NCBI RefSeq assembly: GCF_001422045.1
Contig: NZ_LMLW01000001.1
Span: forward strand, 799,150-863,149
Origin: Sphingomonas sp. Leaf242
Lineage (GTDB): Bacteria; Pseudomonadota; Alphaproteobacteria; Sphingomonadales; Sphingomonadaceae
Length of the DNA: 64,000 bases
Reading direction: 5' to 3'
Shown here: positions 9,921 through 19,583 of the stretch, piece after piece
Numbering within the stretch: the first letter of the stretch is position 1
How the letters are laid out: each line of letters begins with the position of its first letter
The notes under the pieces: model-generated
What the model was told of the DNA's origin: nothing
Seen by the model: only the letters and a program-made list of their open reading frames with translations
Databases searched by the model: none
Program-made: the position numbers and the translations under genes

Positions 9921-10405
9921 GGCGCTGGTTCCCGCAGCAACGGGACCAGCAAGGTATTGAGTTCATTCAGGTCGAACGCGCCGGCTTTCGCATAGCGAAC
10001 CATGCCGGCGCGATCGATGATGTAGTTGGTGGGGAGGGCGCCCATCACCGCGAACGGTCCCTTGATTCGCCGCGCCGACGGGATCGTCATCGCGGCGAAC
10101 AGGGGTTTCAGCTTGAACGCAGGCAGCGAATCCTCCGTCGCCACTGCGAACACGCGCAGGCCGTTGTCCTTGCGAATGCGGTAATAGCTGTCGAGCAGCG
10201 GAAGCTCCGCCTTGCACGGCCCGCACCATGTCGCCCAAAAGTTCAAGACGACGACCTGTCCGTGCAGATCGGCACTGCGCACCTTGGTCCCGTCGATCAA
10301 CGTCAGTTCGAACGGCGGCGCTGGTTCGCCGATCTTGACTGCGGCCGTCGCAGCGGAGGCGATCGCGATCATCGCGCATGCGACGACGCTTTGCATAATC
10401 TTCAT
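9917..10405 (-). CDS. TlpA-family periplasmic thiol:disulfide oxidoreductase
   Basis: About 162 residues from the ATG at 10403-10405. An N-terminal signal peptide ([22 protein letters not shown]) precedes a thioredoxin fold with the redox motif [16 protein letters not shown] and the cis-Pro loop [12 protein letters not shown]. Such proteins reduce or remodel disulfides in the periplasm, often for cytochrome c maturation. The frame is open to 10531, but the signal peptide sets the start. It is convergent with pgk, the two stops overlapping. Confidence 0.85.
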   Translation of the reverse strand: MKIMQSVVACAMIAIASAATAAVKIGEPAPPFELTLIDGTKVRSADLHGQVVVLNFWATWCGPCKAELPLLDSYYRIRKDNGLRVFAVATEDSLPAFKLKPLFAAMTIPSARRIKGPFAVMGALPTNYIIDRAGMVRYAKAGAFDLNELNTLLVPLLREPAP

Positions 10406-10548
10406 TTGCCCGCCCCTGTGCCGTCCGCCCCGTATTTCGAGAGTGTCGGCGTCGAGAGATCCAACGTCAATTACCAGGTTTGCAGTGCAGCCGGGGTTGA
10501 TCCTCGACACCCGCCCACCTATGTTTAACATGTTAAACGGAGACTCGG

Positions 10549-10815
10549 ATGCTCGGCGTCAGGCTCGATAGCGAACTCGAAGAGCGACTCGCGGCGGTTG
10601 CGCGCACCCAAGGGCGCAGCAAGAGCGATATCGCACGCGAAGCCGTACGACGCTATGTCGAACGCCACGACGAGGCTTTCCTTGCCGAGGCTAAGCGGCA
10701 GTCGCTCGCGGCGGCGGCACTTGGCTGGGCCGAAGAAGACGACGCATGGGAGCGGTTGGGTGTGGCTTGGGATGATCCGGAGCCTGCCAGCAATCGCCGT
10801 GATGCCGCCGAATGA
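10549..10815 (+). CDS. Ribbon-helix-helix antitoxin
   Basis: An 88-residue protein whose first 45 residues (MLGVRLDSELEERLAAVA...SKSDIAREAVRRYVE) form a CopG/MetJ-type ribbon-helix-helix DNA-binding domain. The acidic C-terminal tail (WAEEDDAWERLGVAWDDPEP) is typical of a toxin-neutralising segment. Its stop overlaps the ATG of the PemK/MazF-like gene by four bases. Such antitoxins usually repress their own promoter, here in the short region upstream of 10549. Confidence 0.85.
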   Translation: MLGVRLDSELEERLAAVARTQGRSKSDIAREAVRRYVERHDEAFLAEAKRQSLAAAALGWAEEDDAWERLGVAWDDPEPASNRRDAAE

Positions 10816-11144
10816 AACGCGGTGACATTGTTACTATTGCCGACGCCAACGCAGGGGACTTTGCCAGCAAGCCGCGCCCGGCGCTCGTCGTTCAGACCAA
10901 CGCGTTTCTTCAGGATCACGACAGCGTGACGGTCTGTTTGATTACCAGCCAGCTTGCCGGCCTGGGCATGTTCCGCATACCGATTGCGGCAAATCCCGAT
11001 ACGGGACTCTTCAAGCCGAGCGAGATCTGTATCGACAAGGTTCAGTCGGTCTGGCGGCATCGCGTCGGCCGACGGATCGGTAATGCTTCCAACGAAACCA
11101 TGTTTGCGGTTGATCAGGCACTGCGCCGATGGCTGGAACTTTAA
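10812..11144 (+). CDS. PemK/MazF-like endoribonuclease toxin
   Basis: A 110-residue MazF-fold protein: MKRGDIVTIAD at the N-terminus, KPRPALVVQ in the first beta sheet, the SQLAGLGMFRIPI strand and IDKVQSVWRHRVG. These match the PemK/MazF mRNA interferase pattern with its conserved Arg-Pro and Thr/Ser residues. It is coupled to the RHH antitoxin. The pair sits between pgk and fba, 22 bp upstream of the fba start, so read-through into fba is possible. Confidence 0.88.
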   Translation: MKRGDIVTIADANAGDFASKPRPALVVQTNAFLQDHDSVTVCLITSQLAGLGMFRIPIAANPDTGLFKPSEICIDKVQSVWRHRVGRRIGNASNETMFAVDQALRRWLEL

Positions 11145-11166
11145 AATATTGAGAAAGGACTTACCC

Positions 11167-12087
11167 ATGACCTCCACGATCACTCCGCAAGTCAAAACCA
11201 TTCTCGACAAGTACGAAGCCACCAGTTCGGCGGTGAAGGCGAACCTCGCGCGCATCCTGATGCAGGGCAAGCTTGGCGGCACCGGCAAGCTCGTGATCCT
11301 ACCGGTCGACCAGGGCTTCGAGCATGGCCCGGCGCGCAGCTTCTCGGTCAATCCGGCGGCGTACGACCCGCATTACCACTATCAGCTCGCGATCGACGCA
11401 GGGCTCAGCGCCTATGCGGCGCCGCTCGGGATGCTCGAAGCGGGTGCGGATACGTTTGCGGGGCAGATCCCGACGATCCTGAAGTGCAACAGCTCGAACA
11501 GTTGGGCGACGACGATCGACCAAGCGGTGACGGCGACGGTATCCGACGCGGTGCGGCTCGGGTCGGCGGCGATCGGCTTCACGATCTATCCGGGCGCGGA
11601 CCAGTTCTTCGATCTCGTCGAGGAAATCCGCGAGCTGAGCGAAGAGGCGAAGTCGGTCGGCATCGCGACCGTCATCTGGTCTTACCCGCGGGGCGGCGAG
11701 CTCACCAAGGACGGCGAGCTCGCTTTGGACGTCGGCGCCTATGCCGCGCACATCGCGGCGCTGCTCGGCGCGCACATCATCAAGACCAAGCTGCCGACCG
11801 CGCATATCGAGCAGAAGGAAGCCAAGCAGCTCTACGCGAACACCGACTGGTCGAAGCAGTCGGACCGCGTGAAGCATGTCGTCCAGTCGAGCTTTGCCGG
11901 GCGTCGCATTAACGTCTTCTCGGGCGGCGCGTCGAAGGGCGAGGACGCGATCTTCCAGGACGCGCGCGACATTCGCGACGGCGGCGGTAACGGCTCGATC
12001 ATCGGCCGCAACACCTTCCAGCGTCCGCGCGACGAAGCGCTGGCGATGCTCGACCGGATCATCCGGATCTACAAGAACGAGGAGTAA
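11167..12087 (+). CDS. fbaB: Fructose-bisphosphate aldolase, class I (FbaB/DhnA type)
   Basis: A 306-residue Schiff-base aldolase cleaving fructose-1,6-bisphosphate. LVILPVDQGFEHGP near residue 45 and the archaeal/DhnA-type pattern (YPGADQFFDLVEEI, IKTKLPTAHI with the catalytic Lys, NVFSGGASKGEDAIF) identify the family. The frame is open upstream through the toxin gene, but ATG 11167 has GAAAGGAC about ten bases upstream and gives the family N-terminus. Confidence 0.93.
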   Translation: MTSTITPQVKTILDKYEATSSAVKANLARILMQGKLGGTGKLVILPVDQGFEHGPARSFSVNPAAYDPHYHYQLAIDAGLSAYAAPLGMLEAGADTFAGQIPTILKCNSSNSWATTIDQAVTATVSDAVRLGSAAIGFTIYPGADQFFDLVEEIRELSEEAKSVGIATVIWSYPRGGELTKDGELALDVGAYAAHIAALLGAHIIKTKLPTAHIEQKEAKQLYANTDWSKQSDRVKHVVQSSFAGRRINVFSGGASKGEDAIFQDARDIRDGGGNGSIIGRNTFQRPRDEALAMLDRIIRIYKNEE

Positions 12088-12163
12088 GCCTCGGTTTGCC
12101 TGCGCGTCACTCTGGTCCTGCGCCGGGGTGACGTGGCGGATATGAGCGGCTAGGGGGGCGGAC

Positions 12164-12853
12164 ATGACCGAATTCGAAGATCCGCTGGGCCCGCTCGATC
12201 CCAATTTCGCCGAGAATTTCCGCCGCGACATACGTAGGCCGGCTTGCCAGCTTTATCTGGTGTCGCCGCTGGACGTCGGTGGCGACTTTCCGGAGCGTCT
12301 TGCTCGGGCGCTCGACGCCGGGCCGGTGGCTGCGTTCCAGTTTCGCGTGAAAGATATCGATCAGCATGCAGCTGCGGCGCTGGGCGAGCCGTTGCGCGCG
12401 ATCTGTGCCGAGCGCGATGTCGCGTTCATCGTCAACGACGATATCGGGTTGGCGAAGCGGCTCGATGCTGACGGCGTGCATCTCGGGCAGGACGATGGCG
12501 ATCCGCGCGAGGCGCGGGCGCAGCTTGGGCCCAATGCGCAGATCGGCGTGAGCTGTCACGGCAGTCGTCATCTGGCGATGGAAGCGGGCGAGGCTGGGGC
12601 CGATTACGTTGCGTTCGGGGCGTTCTATCCGACGACGACGAAGGTCGCGACGCATACCGCCGAGCCGGTGATCCTGTCCTGGTGGTCGACCTTGTTCGAG
12701 ATGCCTTGCGTCGCGATCGGTGGCATCACGCCGGAAAACGCCGCGCCGCTCGTGGCGGCTGGCGCGGACTTCATTGCGGTGTCGGGCGCCGTCTGGGGCG
12801 GCGACGAGGTCGCGGCCATCAAGGCCTTCGGCGAGGTTCTCGCCCGGCGCTGA
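12164..12853 (+). CDS. thiE: Thiamine-phosphate synthase
   Basis: A 229-residue TIM-barrel enzyme joining HMP-pyrophosphate and thiazole phosphate. Typical motifs are [52 protein letters not shown] and [28 protein letters not shown]. It has an N-terminal extension of about 25 residues relative to many ThiE proteins, starting at ATG 12164 behind a G-rich site. No other thiamine gene is nearby and I see no TPP riboswitch upstream. Confidence 0.9.
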   Translation: MTEFEDPLGPLDPNFAENFRRDIRRPACQLYLVSPLDVGGDFPERLARALDAGPVAAFQFRVKDIDQHAAAALGEPLRAICAERDVAFIVNDDIGLAKRLDADGVHLGQDDGDPREARAQLGPNAQIGVSCHGSRHLAMEAGEAGADYVAFGAFYPTTTKVATHTAEPVILSWWSTLFEMPCVAIGGITPENAAPLVAAGADFIAVSGAVWGGDEVAAIKAFGEVLARR

Positions 12854-12920
12854 GATCGCGCTGAACCGTTGGAAACAACCGTCGTCCCGACCGTTTGATG
12901 CACGAGCGTAACGGTTTGGG

Positions 12921-13943
12921 ATGACGGGCATGACGGCATTTGTGACGAAAGCTTCGGTTCTTGCTGCGTGCCTGTTCGGGGGCGCGTCGCCCGCGTTGGC
13001 GCAGACAGAGCCGGCCAAGCCCGTACCGATCGATCGCAATATCCTGCACGTGCAGGTGATCCTCGACCATCTCGGCTTCGGGCCGGGCGTACTGGACGGT
13101 CGCGGCGGGCAGTCGTTGGTCGCCGCGCTGAAGGGGTTCCAGGAGGCGAAGGGGCTGCCGGTTACCGGCAAGGCTGACGCGCGGACGTTGCAGGCGCTGT
13201 ATCCGTACCGCGCCGCGCGGCCGACCGTGACGGTCGCGCTGACGCCGGAGATGCTGGCGGGGCCGTTCGTCAATCCGTTCCCGAAGGATCCCGCCAAGCA
13301 GGCCGAACTGCCGTCGCTGGGCTACAAGACAGTCATGGAGAAGCTCGGCGAGATGTTCCACACGACGCCGGCGGTGATCCTCGCGCTGAACTCGCCGACG
13401 ACGAAGCTGTCGCCGGGGACGAAGGTGGTGTTCCCCAACGCGCTGCCATCGTCGCGCGCCTATGATCCAAAGCTGAAGCCGGACTGGATCGCGACGCTCA
13501 CCATGCTGAATGTCGACGCGGTGCAGCCTAAGGCGGATCATGTCGTTGTCGACAAGTCCGACGGTGTGCTCCGCGTTATGGACGCTAACGACAAGCTAAT
13601 CGCGCAATTCTCGGCGACGATGGGATCGAGCCACGATCCGCTGCCGCTCGGTACGTGGACGATCAAGGGTTCGGATTACAATCCGAAGTTCCATTTCAAC
13701 CCGGCGCTGTTCTGGGATGCGAAGAAGGGGCAGCAGAAGGAGATGCTGCCGCCGGGGCCGAACGGTCCGGTCGGGGTGGTCTGGATGGATCTCTCTAAGC
13801 CGCATTACGGCATTCATGGTACGCCAAACCCCGAGACGATCGGACGTGCGGAGAGCCATGGCTGTATCCGCCTGACCAACTGGGATGCGGCGCGGTTGTC
13901 GATGATGATCAAGCCGGGGACCAAGGCCGTGTTCCAGGCCTGA
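12921..13943 (+). CDS. L,D-transpeptidase (YkuD) with peptidoglycan-binding domains, exported
   Basis: A 340-residue cell-wall enzyme. A signal peptide ending near ...SPALAQ (about residue 28) is followed by a PG_binding_1 domain (LHVQVILDHLGFG...GFQEAKGLPVTGKAD), a LysM-like stretch (LGEMFHTTPAVILALN) and a C-terminal YkuD domain. The catalytic motif is H-G-T-P...SHGCIRLTNWD with the nucleophile Cys. It would make 3-3 peptidoglycan crosslinks or attach proteins to the wall. ATG 12930 is an alternative start. An M23 peptidase gene follows after four bases. Confidence 0.9.
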   Translation: MTGMTAFVTKASVLAACLFGGASPALAQTEPAKPVPIDRNILHVQVILDHLGFGPGVLDGRGGQSLVAALKGFQEAKGLPVTGKADARTLQALYPYRAARPTVTVALTPEMLAGPFVNPFPKDPAKQAELPSLGYKTVMEKLGEMFHTTPAVILALNSPTTKLSPGTKVVFPNALPSSRAYDPKLKPDWIATLTMLNVDAVQPKADHVVVDKSDGVLRVMDANDKLIAQFSATMGSSHDPLPLGTWTIKGSDYNPKFHFNPALFWDAKKGQQKEMLPPGPNGPVGVVWMDLSKPHYGIHGTPNPETIGRAESHGCIRLTNWDAARLSMMIKPGTKAVFQA

Positions 13944-13947
13944 GGCG

Positions 13948-14553
13948 ATGACGCGGACGTTCTGGATCATTCTCGGGCTGATCGTGGTGGCGATCGGCGC
14001 GTTCGCCTCGATGGTGTCGTTCGGCAGCAGCGGTAGCGGCATCGAGCGGCGGATACCTTGGCGCAAGCCGGTGCCCGCCGCGGAGGGTCCCACTGTTTCC
14101 GTGACGCCGGGAGCGCTGGCCATCCCCGTGGCTGGCGTGTCGCGGAAAGCAATTGCGGACAGCTGGAACGATGCGCGGGGCGGCGGTCTACGCGGCCATC
14201 ATGGCACCGATATCATGGCACCGGCTGGCACGCCCGTGGTCGCGGCCGCGCCGGGGCGGGTCGAGAAGCTGTTTCAGAGCGGGCTTGGCGGGATCACGCT
14301 GTACGTGCGTTCGCCCGACCGGCGCTGGACCTATTATTATGCGCACCTTGCCGGGTACGCGGCTGGCATCCGCGAGGGGATGCCGGTCAAGGCGGGCGAT
14401 ACGCTCGGCTATGTCGGCGACACCGGCGATGCGGGTGCGGGCAATTACCACCTGCATTTCGGGCTGACCAAGATGCAGCCGGGTGAGCGCTGGTGGCAGG
14501 GCGAGAACGTGAACCCGTACCCGCTGCTTGCCGGACGCGAGCGCGCCCGTTAA
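13948..14553 (+). CDS. M23 family metallopeptidase (LytM-type endopeptidase), membrane-anchored
   Basis: A 201-residue protein with an N-terminal membrane helix (WIILGLIVVAIGAFASMVSF) and a LytM/M23 domain. The zinc ligands lie in RGHHGTDIMAPAGTPVVA (H-x3-D) and NYHLHFGL (H-x-H). It would cleave peptidoglycan peptide crosslinks in the periplasm. It begins four bases after the L,D-transpeptidase stop, so crosslink formation and cleavage are encoded together. Confidence 0.9.
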   Translation: MTRTFWIILGLIVVAIGAFASMVSFGSSGSGIERRIPWRKPVPAAEGPTVSVTPGALAIPVAGVSRKAIADSWNDARGGGLRGHHGTDIMAPAGTPVVAAAPGRVEKLFQSGLGGITLYVRSPDRRWTYYYAHLAGYAAGIREGMPVKAGDTLGYVGDTGDAGAGNYHLHFGLTKMQPGERWWQGENVNPYPLLAGRERAR

Positions 14554-14640
14554 AGCCCGCCGCTTCGGGTTTCCGCAGAGCCACGCCTTGATGGCCATGC
14601 TTGGCGGACGGCCCCTAGCTCTTTCCAGCAGGAATCGGTC

Positions 14641-15204
14641 ATGAAGATCAACGCGGTCGAGATTCGTCCCGGCAACATTCTTGAATATGAGGGCGGCATC
14701 TGGCGCGCCGTCAAGATTCAGCACACCCAGCCCGGCAAGGGCGGTGCCTATATGCAGGTCGAGATGAAGAACCTCATCGACGGCCGCAAGAACAACACCC
14801 GCTTCCGCTCCGCCGAGAGCGTCGAGAAGGTGCGGCTCGAGACCGTCGACTTCCAGTTCCTGTTCCGCGAAGGCGACATGCTGACGTTCATGGACAAGAT
14901 CAATTACGAGCAGATCTCGCTCGACGCCGACATCCTGGGCGACGCCGCGGCGTTCCTGCAGGACGGCATGGACGTGGTGATGGAGCTCTGGGAAGAGCGG
15001 CCGATCTCGGTCCAGCTGCCTGATACGATCGAGGCGCTGATCGTCGAGGCGGATGCCGTCGTGAAGGGGCAGACCGCCTCGTCGAGCTACAAGCCGGCGG
15101 TGCTTGAGAACGGCGTCCGCGTGATGGTGCCGCCGCATATCGGCGCTGGCACGCGGATCGTCGTCGATGTGTACGAGCAGACCTACGTTAGGCGCGCGGA
15201 CTAA
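14641..15204 (+). CDS. efp: Elongation factor P
   Basis: A 187-residue EF-P that relieves ribosome stalling at polyproline stretches. The N-terminal KOW-like domain has the loop [11 protein letters not shown], with Lys33 at the position modified in many bacteria, and the C-terminal OB domains end in [10 protein letters not shown]. An AGCAGGAA site lies upstream of ATG 14641. No epmA or epmB gene is in the window. Confidence 0.95.
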   Translation: MKINAVEIRPGNILEYEGGIWRAVKIQHTQPGKGGAYMQVEMKNLIDGRKNNTRFRSAESVEKVRLETVDFQFLFREGDMLTFMDKINYEQISLDADILGDAAAFLQDGMDVVMELWEERPISVQLPDTIEALIVEADAVVKGQTASSSYKPAVLENGVRVMVPPHIGAGTRIVVDVYEQTYVRRAD

Positions 15205-15207
15205 ATT

Positions 15208-15303
15208 CCCCTTCCGCTTGCGGGAGGGGTTAGGGGAGGGCCTTCTTCCAGCTTCGCGTATCGGTTCAAGCCCTCCCCCGACCCCTCCCGCAAGCGGAAG
15301 GGG
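15208..15303. repeat. Inverted-repeat element with perfect 23-bp arms
   Basis: Arms 15208-15230 and 15281-15303 are perfectly complementary (core CCGCTTGCGGGAGGGG). The right arm and the next bases (GGGGAGGAG, 15300-15308) form the Shine-Dalgarno of the gene at 15316, so part of this mobile-looking repeat now serves translation. Confidence 0.85.
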
Positions 15304-15315
15304 AGGAGATTTCTA

Positions 15316-16128
15316 ATGCCTAGCCATTCCGGCATCATGACCGTCATCGAGCGCGCAGCCCGCAAGGCAGCGCCGCGCCTGCGCCGCGACTTCAACGAGG
15401 TCCAGCAGCTCCAGGTGAGCCGCAAGGGTCCAGCCGACTTCGTCAGCCAAGCCGACCAGCGCGCCGAGCAGACGATCTTCGAAGAGCTCAGCCACGCTCG
15501 TCCCGACTGGGGCATGCTCATGGAGGAGCGCGGCGAGGTCGCGGGCGATCCGAACAAGCCGCGGTTCATCGTCGATCCGTTGGATGGGACGTCGAACTTC
15601 CTCCACGGCATCCCGCATTTCTGCATCTCGATCGCGGTCGAGGAGCCGATGGCGAACGGCAAGCGCGAGGTCACGACTGCGCTCGTGTATCAGCCGCTGA
15701 CTGATGAGAGCTTCTGGGCGGAGAAGGGGCGGGGGGCGTGGCTCACCGACCAGCGTCTGCGGGTGTCGTCGCGGCGTGATTTGTCCGAATCGCTGATTGC
15801 TACGGGGATTCCGTTCCTCGGCCACGGCGACTTCGCGCAGTGGAGCCGGATTTTCGGTGCGGTTGCACCTGAGGTTGCGGGGATCCGTCGTTTGGGTGCT
15901 GCGGCGCTCGATCTGGCGTGGCTTGCGGCTGGACGGTTCGATGGGTTCTGGGAGTCGAACTTGAAGCCTTGGGACGTTGCTGCGGGCATGTTGCTGGTGA
16001 AGGAAGCCGGCGGCTTCGTCACCGACTTCCGCGGTGGCGACCGTGCGATGGAGCGCAACGAGTTTCTTGCGGCGAACGACGCGCTGCATTCGCGGCTGCA
16101 TAAGCTGGTGGCCGGCGCACTGCGTTAA
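15316..16128 (+). CDS. suhB: Inositol monophosphatase family protein
   Basis: A 270-residue Mg2+-dependent phosphatase. The metal-binding motifs are DPLDGTSNFLHGIP (residues about 92-105) and the C-terminal WDVAAGMLLVKEAGG; an upstream Glu lies in LMEERGE. SuhB homologues dephosphorylate inositol-1-phosphate and also bind RNA polymerase/Nus factors in enterobacteria; which role applies here is unknown. It sits between efp and the nuo operon. Confidence 0.88.
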   Translation: MPSHSGIMTVIERAARKAAPRLRRDFNEVQQLQVSRKGPADFVSQADQRAEQTIFEELSHARPDWGMLMEERGEVAGDPNKPRFIVDPLDGTSNFLHGIPHFCISIAVEEPMANGKREVTTALVYQPLTDESFWAEKGRGAWLTDQRLRVSSRRDLSESLIATGIPFLGHGDFAQWSRIFGAVAPEVAGIRRLGAAALDLAWLAAGRFDGFWESNLKPWDVAAGMLLVKEAGGFVTDFRGGDRAMERNEFLAANDALHSRLHKLVAGALR

Positions 16129-16616
16129 GGCTAGCTGTTCGTAACGGACGGCCGGGCAGATCGGCACCCTTCTTCCGTCATCCTGACGAAAGTCAGGACC
16201 CAGAGCCAATAGGGTTGCCGTTTGTAACCCTGGATCCTGACTTTCGTCAGGATGACGAGGAATGGGGGAGGGTATCGAATTCTCCACCTTCGGGGTGGAG
16301 GATCGTTAAGTTGTTCCGTCATGCCGGGCTTGTTCCGGCATCCACCGTTTCGCAACCTCTCCCACCGTTGGTTTGCAGCACCGTGGCCCCCGGAACCAGT
16401 CCGGGGTGATGGAGAGGGTTTGGCGATGTTGCGCTATTTGCAGCACCCCCGGCTGTAGCTGGGCACGTCAAGTGCAGCCGTGCACGCCGAGTAACGCATG
16501 TTTCCCGCCACCCCGGCCCCTCCACTTGCGAGTGATTCTCACACCCTCCACGCCTTGCCCATCACCCCCCATCGGCCTAAAGCGGGCCCGTTCCGTTCGC
16601 ACTTGCGAGAAGCAAT
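16129..16616. other. 488-bp intergenic region upstream of nuoA
   Basis: No convincing ORF. It contains the perfect inverted repeat at 16176-16257, a second repeat-like segment (ATGCCGGGCTTGTTCCGGCAT near 16320, CCCCGGAACCAGTCCGGGG near 16388-16407), and about 200 bp that should include the nuo promoter. I cannot place -35/-10 boxes confidently. Confidence 0.6.
16176..16257. repeat. Inverted repeat, perfect 23-bp arms (GTCAGGAT family)
   Basis: Arms 16176-16198 and 16235-16257 are exact reverse complements (core TCCTGACGAAAGTCAGGA). It belongs to the same family as 3441-3523. The 36-bp loop contains a further short duplex. Confidence 0.85.
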
Positions 16617-16991
16617 TTGGTCGACCTGTCGCACTATCTTCCGATCCTCCTGTTCCTCGGGATCGCCATCGCATTGTCGAGCACGTTCGTGTTCCTGCCG
16701 ATGGCCGTCTCGCGCCTCACGGGATCGCACAAGCCTACGCCCGAGAAGCTCAGCGAATACGAGTGCGGCTTTCCCGCATTTGAGGATCCGCGGAGCCAGT
16801 TCGACGTACGCTTCTACCTGATCGCCATCCTCTTCATCATCTTCGACCTAGAGGCCGCGTTCCTGTATCCCTGGGCCGTCTCGGTCTTCACGCTCGGCTG
16901 GACCGCGTGGATTTCGATGATGATCTTTATCGGCGAATTGGCTCTTGGCCTCGTCTACGCATGGAAGAAGGGAGCACTCGATTGGGAGTAG
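16617..16991 (+). CDS. nuoA: NADH-quinone oxidoreductase subunit A
   Basis: A 124-residue membrane subunit of complex I with three helices. The conserved loop [43 protein letters not shown] is intact, including the Cys that senses the active/deactive state in related enzymes. The start is TTG 16617 with GAGAAG upstream. First gene of a contiguous nuoA-N operon. Confidence 0.95.
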   Translation: MVDLSHYLPILLFLGIAIALSSTFVFLPMAVSRLTGSHKPTPEKLSEYECGFPAFEDPRSQFDVRFYLIAILFIIFDLEAAFLYPWAVSVFTLGWTAWISMMIFIGELALGLVYAWKKGALDWE

Positions 16992-17530
16992 AGCTTCAGC
17001 CCGCACCCGGTTCGCCCAGTTCGCTGGTGCCACCCGACCAGGGCTTTTTCGACGGATTGAACGGTGAGCTGACGGACAAGGGTTTCCTCGTCACGTCGAC
17101 CGAGGAGCTGTTTCAGTGGGCCCGTACGGGCTCGCTGTGGTGGATGACGTTCGGGCTCGCCTGCTGCGCGGTCGAGATGATCCACGTTAACATGCCGCGT
17201 TACGATCTGGAGCGCTTCGGCGCCGCACCGCGCGCGTCGCCGCGCCAGTCGGACGTGATGATCGTTGCCGGCACGCTCTGCAACAAGATGGCGCCTGCGC
17301 TGCGCAAAGTCTACGACCAGATGTCGGAGCCTAAGTACGTGATCTCGATGGGATCGTGCGCGAACGGCGGCGGCTATTATCATTACAGCTACAGTGTCGT
17401 GCGTGGCTGCGATCGGATCGTGCCGGTGGACATCTACGTCCCCGGCTGCCCGCCGACGGCTGAGGCATTGCTGTACGGCATCATGCAGTTGCAGCGGAAG
17501 ATCCGGCGGTCCGGGAGCATCGAGCGTTGA
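16982..17530 (+). CDS. nuoB: NADH-quinone oxidoreductase subunit B
   Basis: A 182-residue hydrophilic subunit carrying the terminal [4Fe-4S] cluster N2. Ligands are seen in [15 protein letters not shown] and VPGCPP. The best start is TTG 16982, inside the end of nuoA (10-bp overlap), with AGAAGGGAG upstream; an upstream ATG at 16907 would give a long non-family extension. Confidence 0.93.
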   Translation: MGVELQPAPGSPSSLVPPDQGFFDGLNGELTDKGFLVTSTEELFQWARTGSLWWMTFGLACCAVEMIHVNMPRYDLERFGAAPRASPRQSDVMIVAGTLCNKMAPALRKVYDQMSEPKYVISMGSCANGGGYYHYSYSVVRGCDRIVPVDIYVPGCPPTAEALLYGIMQLQRKIRRSGSIER

Positions 17531-18351
17531 GGGCTCCCGCACCAGCTTACACGTCGAACGACGGCGTGATCGACAGCGCCCGCGCGGCGCTCGGCGGCAT
17601 GTTGCTCGACGCGGTCGACCATGTCGGCGAAGTCGCGCTGCACGTTCGGCGCGAAGACCTGTACGACGCGATGATCGCGCTGCGCGATACGCCGGGGCTT
17701 GCCTACCAGCAGCTCATGGAGATCGCTGGCGTCGACTATCCGGATCGCCCAGAGCGGTTCGAGGTTGTTTATTGCATGTTGTCGCTCACGCGGAATCACC
17801 GCCTGCGCGTGCATGTCGCGACCGACGAGGAAAAGCCGGTGCCGTCGGTGACGGACATCTGGCCGGTCGCCGGCTGGCTCGAGCGCGAAGTGTACGACAT
17901 GTACGGCGTGCTGTTCAGCGGCAATCCGGACCTGCGCCGCATCCTGACCGACTATGGTTTCCGCGGTCATCCGCAGCGCAAGGACTTCCCGCTGACCGGG
18001 TATGTCGAGCTGCGCTATTCGGAAGAGTCGAAGCGCGTCGTGTACGAGCCCGTGCAGCTTGCGCAGGATTTCCGCACGTTCGATTTCATGAGCCCGTGGG
18101 AGGGCGCGAACTACGTGCTTCCGGGTGACGAGAAGGGCGCATTGCCAGAGGCCAAGGGTGCGCCGACGCCGCTCAAGGCTGACACGATCGTGAAGGCGGA
18201 CGCGGCGCAGTCGCCTACCCAGGCGCCGACCGAACCCAAGAGCACCGAGTCGACCGCACAAACGGGCGCCGGCAAGTCGGAGTCCGATGCGACGCCGAAG
18301 CCTGCGAACCCTGACGTGGTCCCGACCAAGGGTGGAGGACAGAACCAGTGA
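17527..18351 (+). CDS. nuoC: NADH-quinone oxidoreductase subunit C with extended C-terminal tail
   Basis: A 274-residue protein. The 30-kDa subunit domain ends near [25 protein letters not shown] and [11 protein letters not shown] tail of about 70 residues rich in Ala, Pro, Thr, Lys and Glu follows and looks disordered. TTG 17527 overlaps the nuoB stop. The fold helps link the peripheral arm to nuoD. Confidence 0.93.
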   Translation: MRAPAPAYTSNDGVIDSARAALGGMLLDAVDHVGEVALHVRREDLYDAMIALRDTPGLAYQQLMEIAGVDYPDRPERFEVVYCMLSLTRNHRLRVHVATDEEKPVPSVTDIWPVAGWLEREVYDMYGVLFSGNPDLRRILTDYGFRGHPQRKDFPLTGYVELRYSEESKRVVYEPVQLAQDFRTFDFMSPWEGANYVLPGDEKGALPEAKGAPTPLKADTIVKADAAQSPTQAPTEPKSTESTAQTGAGKSESDATPKPANPDVVPTKGGGQNQ

Positions 18352-19583
18352 GTCTGTATGTCGAAGAGCTTCTGGGCGAAGCCGACGCGGCCGATCCCAC
18401 GACCGGCGATGTCACGATCCAGAACTACACGATCAACTTCGGTCCGCAGCATCCGGCCGCGCACGGCGTGCTCCGTCTGGTCATGGAACTCGACGGCGAG
18501 ATCGTCGAGCGCGTCGATCCGCATGTCGGCCTGCTCCACCGCGGCACCGAGAAGCTGATCGAGTACAAGACCTACACGCAGGCTCTGCCGTATTTCGATC
18601 GTCTCGATTATTGCTCGCCTTTGTGCATGGAGCATAGCTGGGTGCTCGCGGTCGAGAAGCTGCTCGATCTCGAAGTCCCCGAGCGCGCGCAGTATCTGCG
18701 AGTGTTCTTTGCCGAGCTGACGCGCATCTCGAACCACATGCTCAATCTCGGTTCGCACGTCATGGACGTGGGTGCGATGACGCCGAACCTTTGGCTGTTC
18801 GAGATCCGCGAAGACTGCATGAACTTCTTCGAGCGTGTCTCCGGCGCGCGCATGCATTCCAACTATTTCCGTCCGGGCGGCGTGCATCAGGATGCGCCGT
18901 TGAAGCTGCTCGCCGACATCGGCGACTGGCTCGACACGCGGCTGCCGCGGCTGTTCGAGGATGCGATCTCGCTCGTCGCGGACAACCGCATCTTCAAGCA
19001 GCGCAACGTCGACATCGCCGTGGTCAGCCGCGACGACGCGATCAAGTGGGGCTTTTCCGGCCCGATGATCCGCGGCTCGGGTATCGCCTGGGATCTGCGC
19101 AAGTCGCAGCCCTATGACGCCTATGCCAAGATGGACTTCGAGGTGCCGGTCGGCACGCGTGGCGATTGCTACGACCGGTTCATGGTCCGCGTCGAGGAAG
19201 TGCGTCAGTCGGCACGGATCATGAAGCAGTGCCTGCGCGACATGCCCGAGGGGCCGATCGCATCGCTCGACCGCAAGGTCGTGCCGCCCAAGCGTGGCGA
19301 GATGAAGCAGTCGATGGAAGCGCTGATCCATCACTTCAAGCTCTACACCGAGGGCTTCCACGTACCCGCCGGCGACGTCTATGTCGCGACCGAAAGCCCC
19401 AAGGGTGAGTTCGGCGTGTATCTGGTCGCCGATGGCTCGAACAAGCCGTACCGCTGCAAGATCCGCCCGACCGCGTTCTCGCATCTGCAAGCCATGGACT
19501 TCATGGCGAAGGGCCACATGCTGGCGGATACGACTGCGATCCTCGGTGCGATGGATATCGTTTTTGGTGAATGTGACCGCTGA
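18348..19583 (+). CDS. nuoD: NADH-quinone oxidoreductase subunit D
   Basis: A 411-residue 49-kDa-type subunit lining the quinone cavity. [15 protein letters not shown] at the N-terminus, the [14 protein letters not shown] segment and the C-terminal [12 protein letters not shown] are canonical. GTG 18348 overlaps the nuoC stop by four bases. Confidence 0.97.
   Translation: MSLYVEELLGEADAADPTTGDVTIQNYTINFGPQHPAAHGVLRLVMELDGEIVERVDPHVGLLHRGTEKLIEYKTYTQALPYFDRLDYCSPLCMEHSWVLAVEKLLDLEVPERAQYLRVFFAELTRISNHMLNLGSHVMDVGAMTPNLWLFEIREDCMNFFERVSGARMHSNYFRPGGVHQDAPLKLLADIGDWLDTRLPRLFEDAISLVADNRIFKQRNVDIAVVSRDDAIKWGFSGPMIRGSGIAWDLRKSQPYDAYAKMDFEVPVGTRGDCYDRFMVRVEEVRQSARIMKQCLRDMPEGPIASLDRKVVPPKRGEMKQSMEALIHHFKLYTEGFHVPAGDVYVATESPKGEFGVYLVADGSNKPYRCKIRPTAFSHLQAMDFMAKGHMLADTTAILGAMDIVFGECDR

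Noticed and set aside
16907..16981. Upstream ATG for nuoB
   Set aside because: It lies within nuoA and adds a 25-residue tail unlike NuoB; TTG 16982 has a ribosome site.
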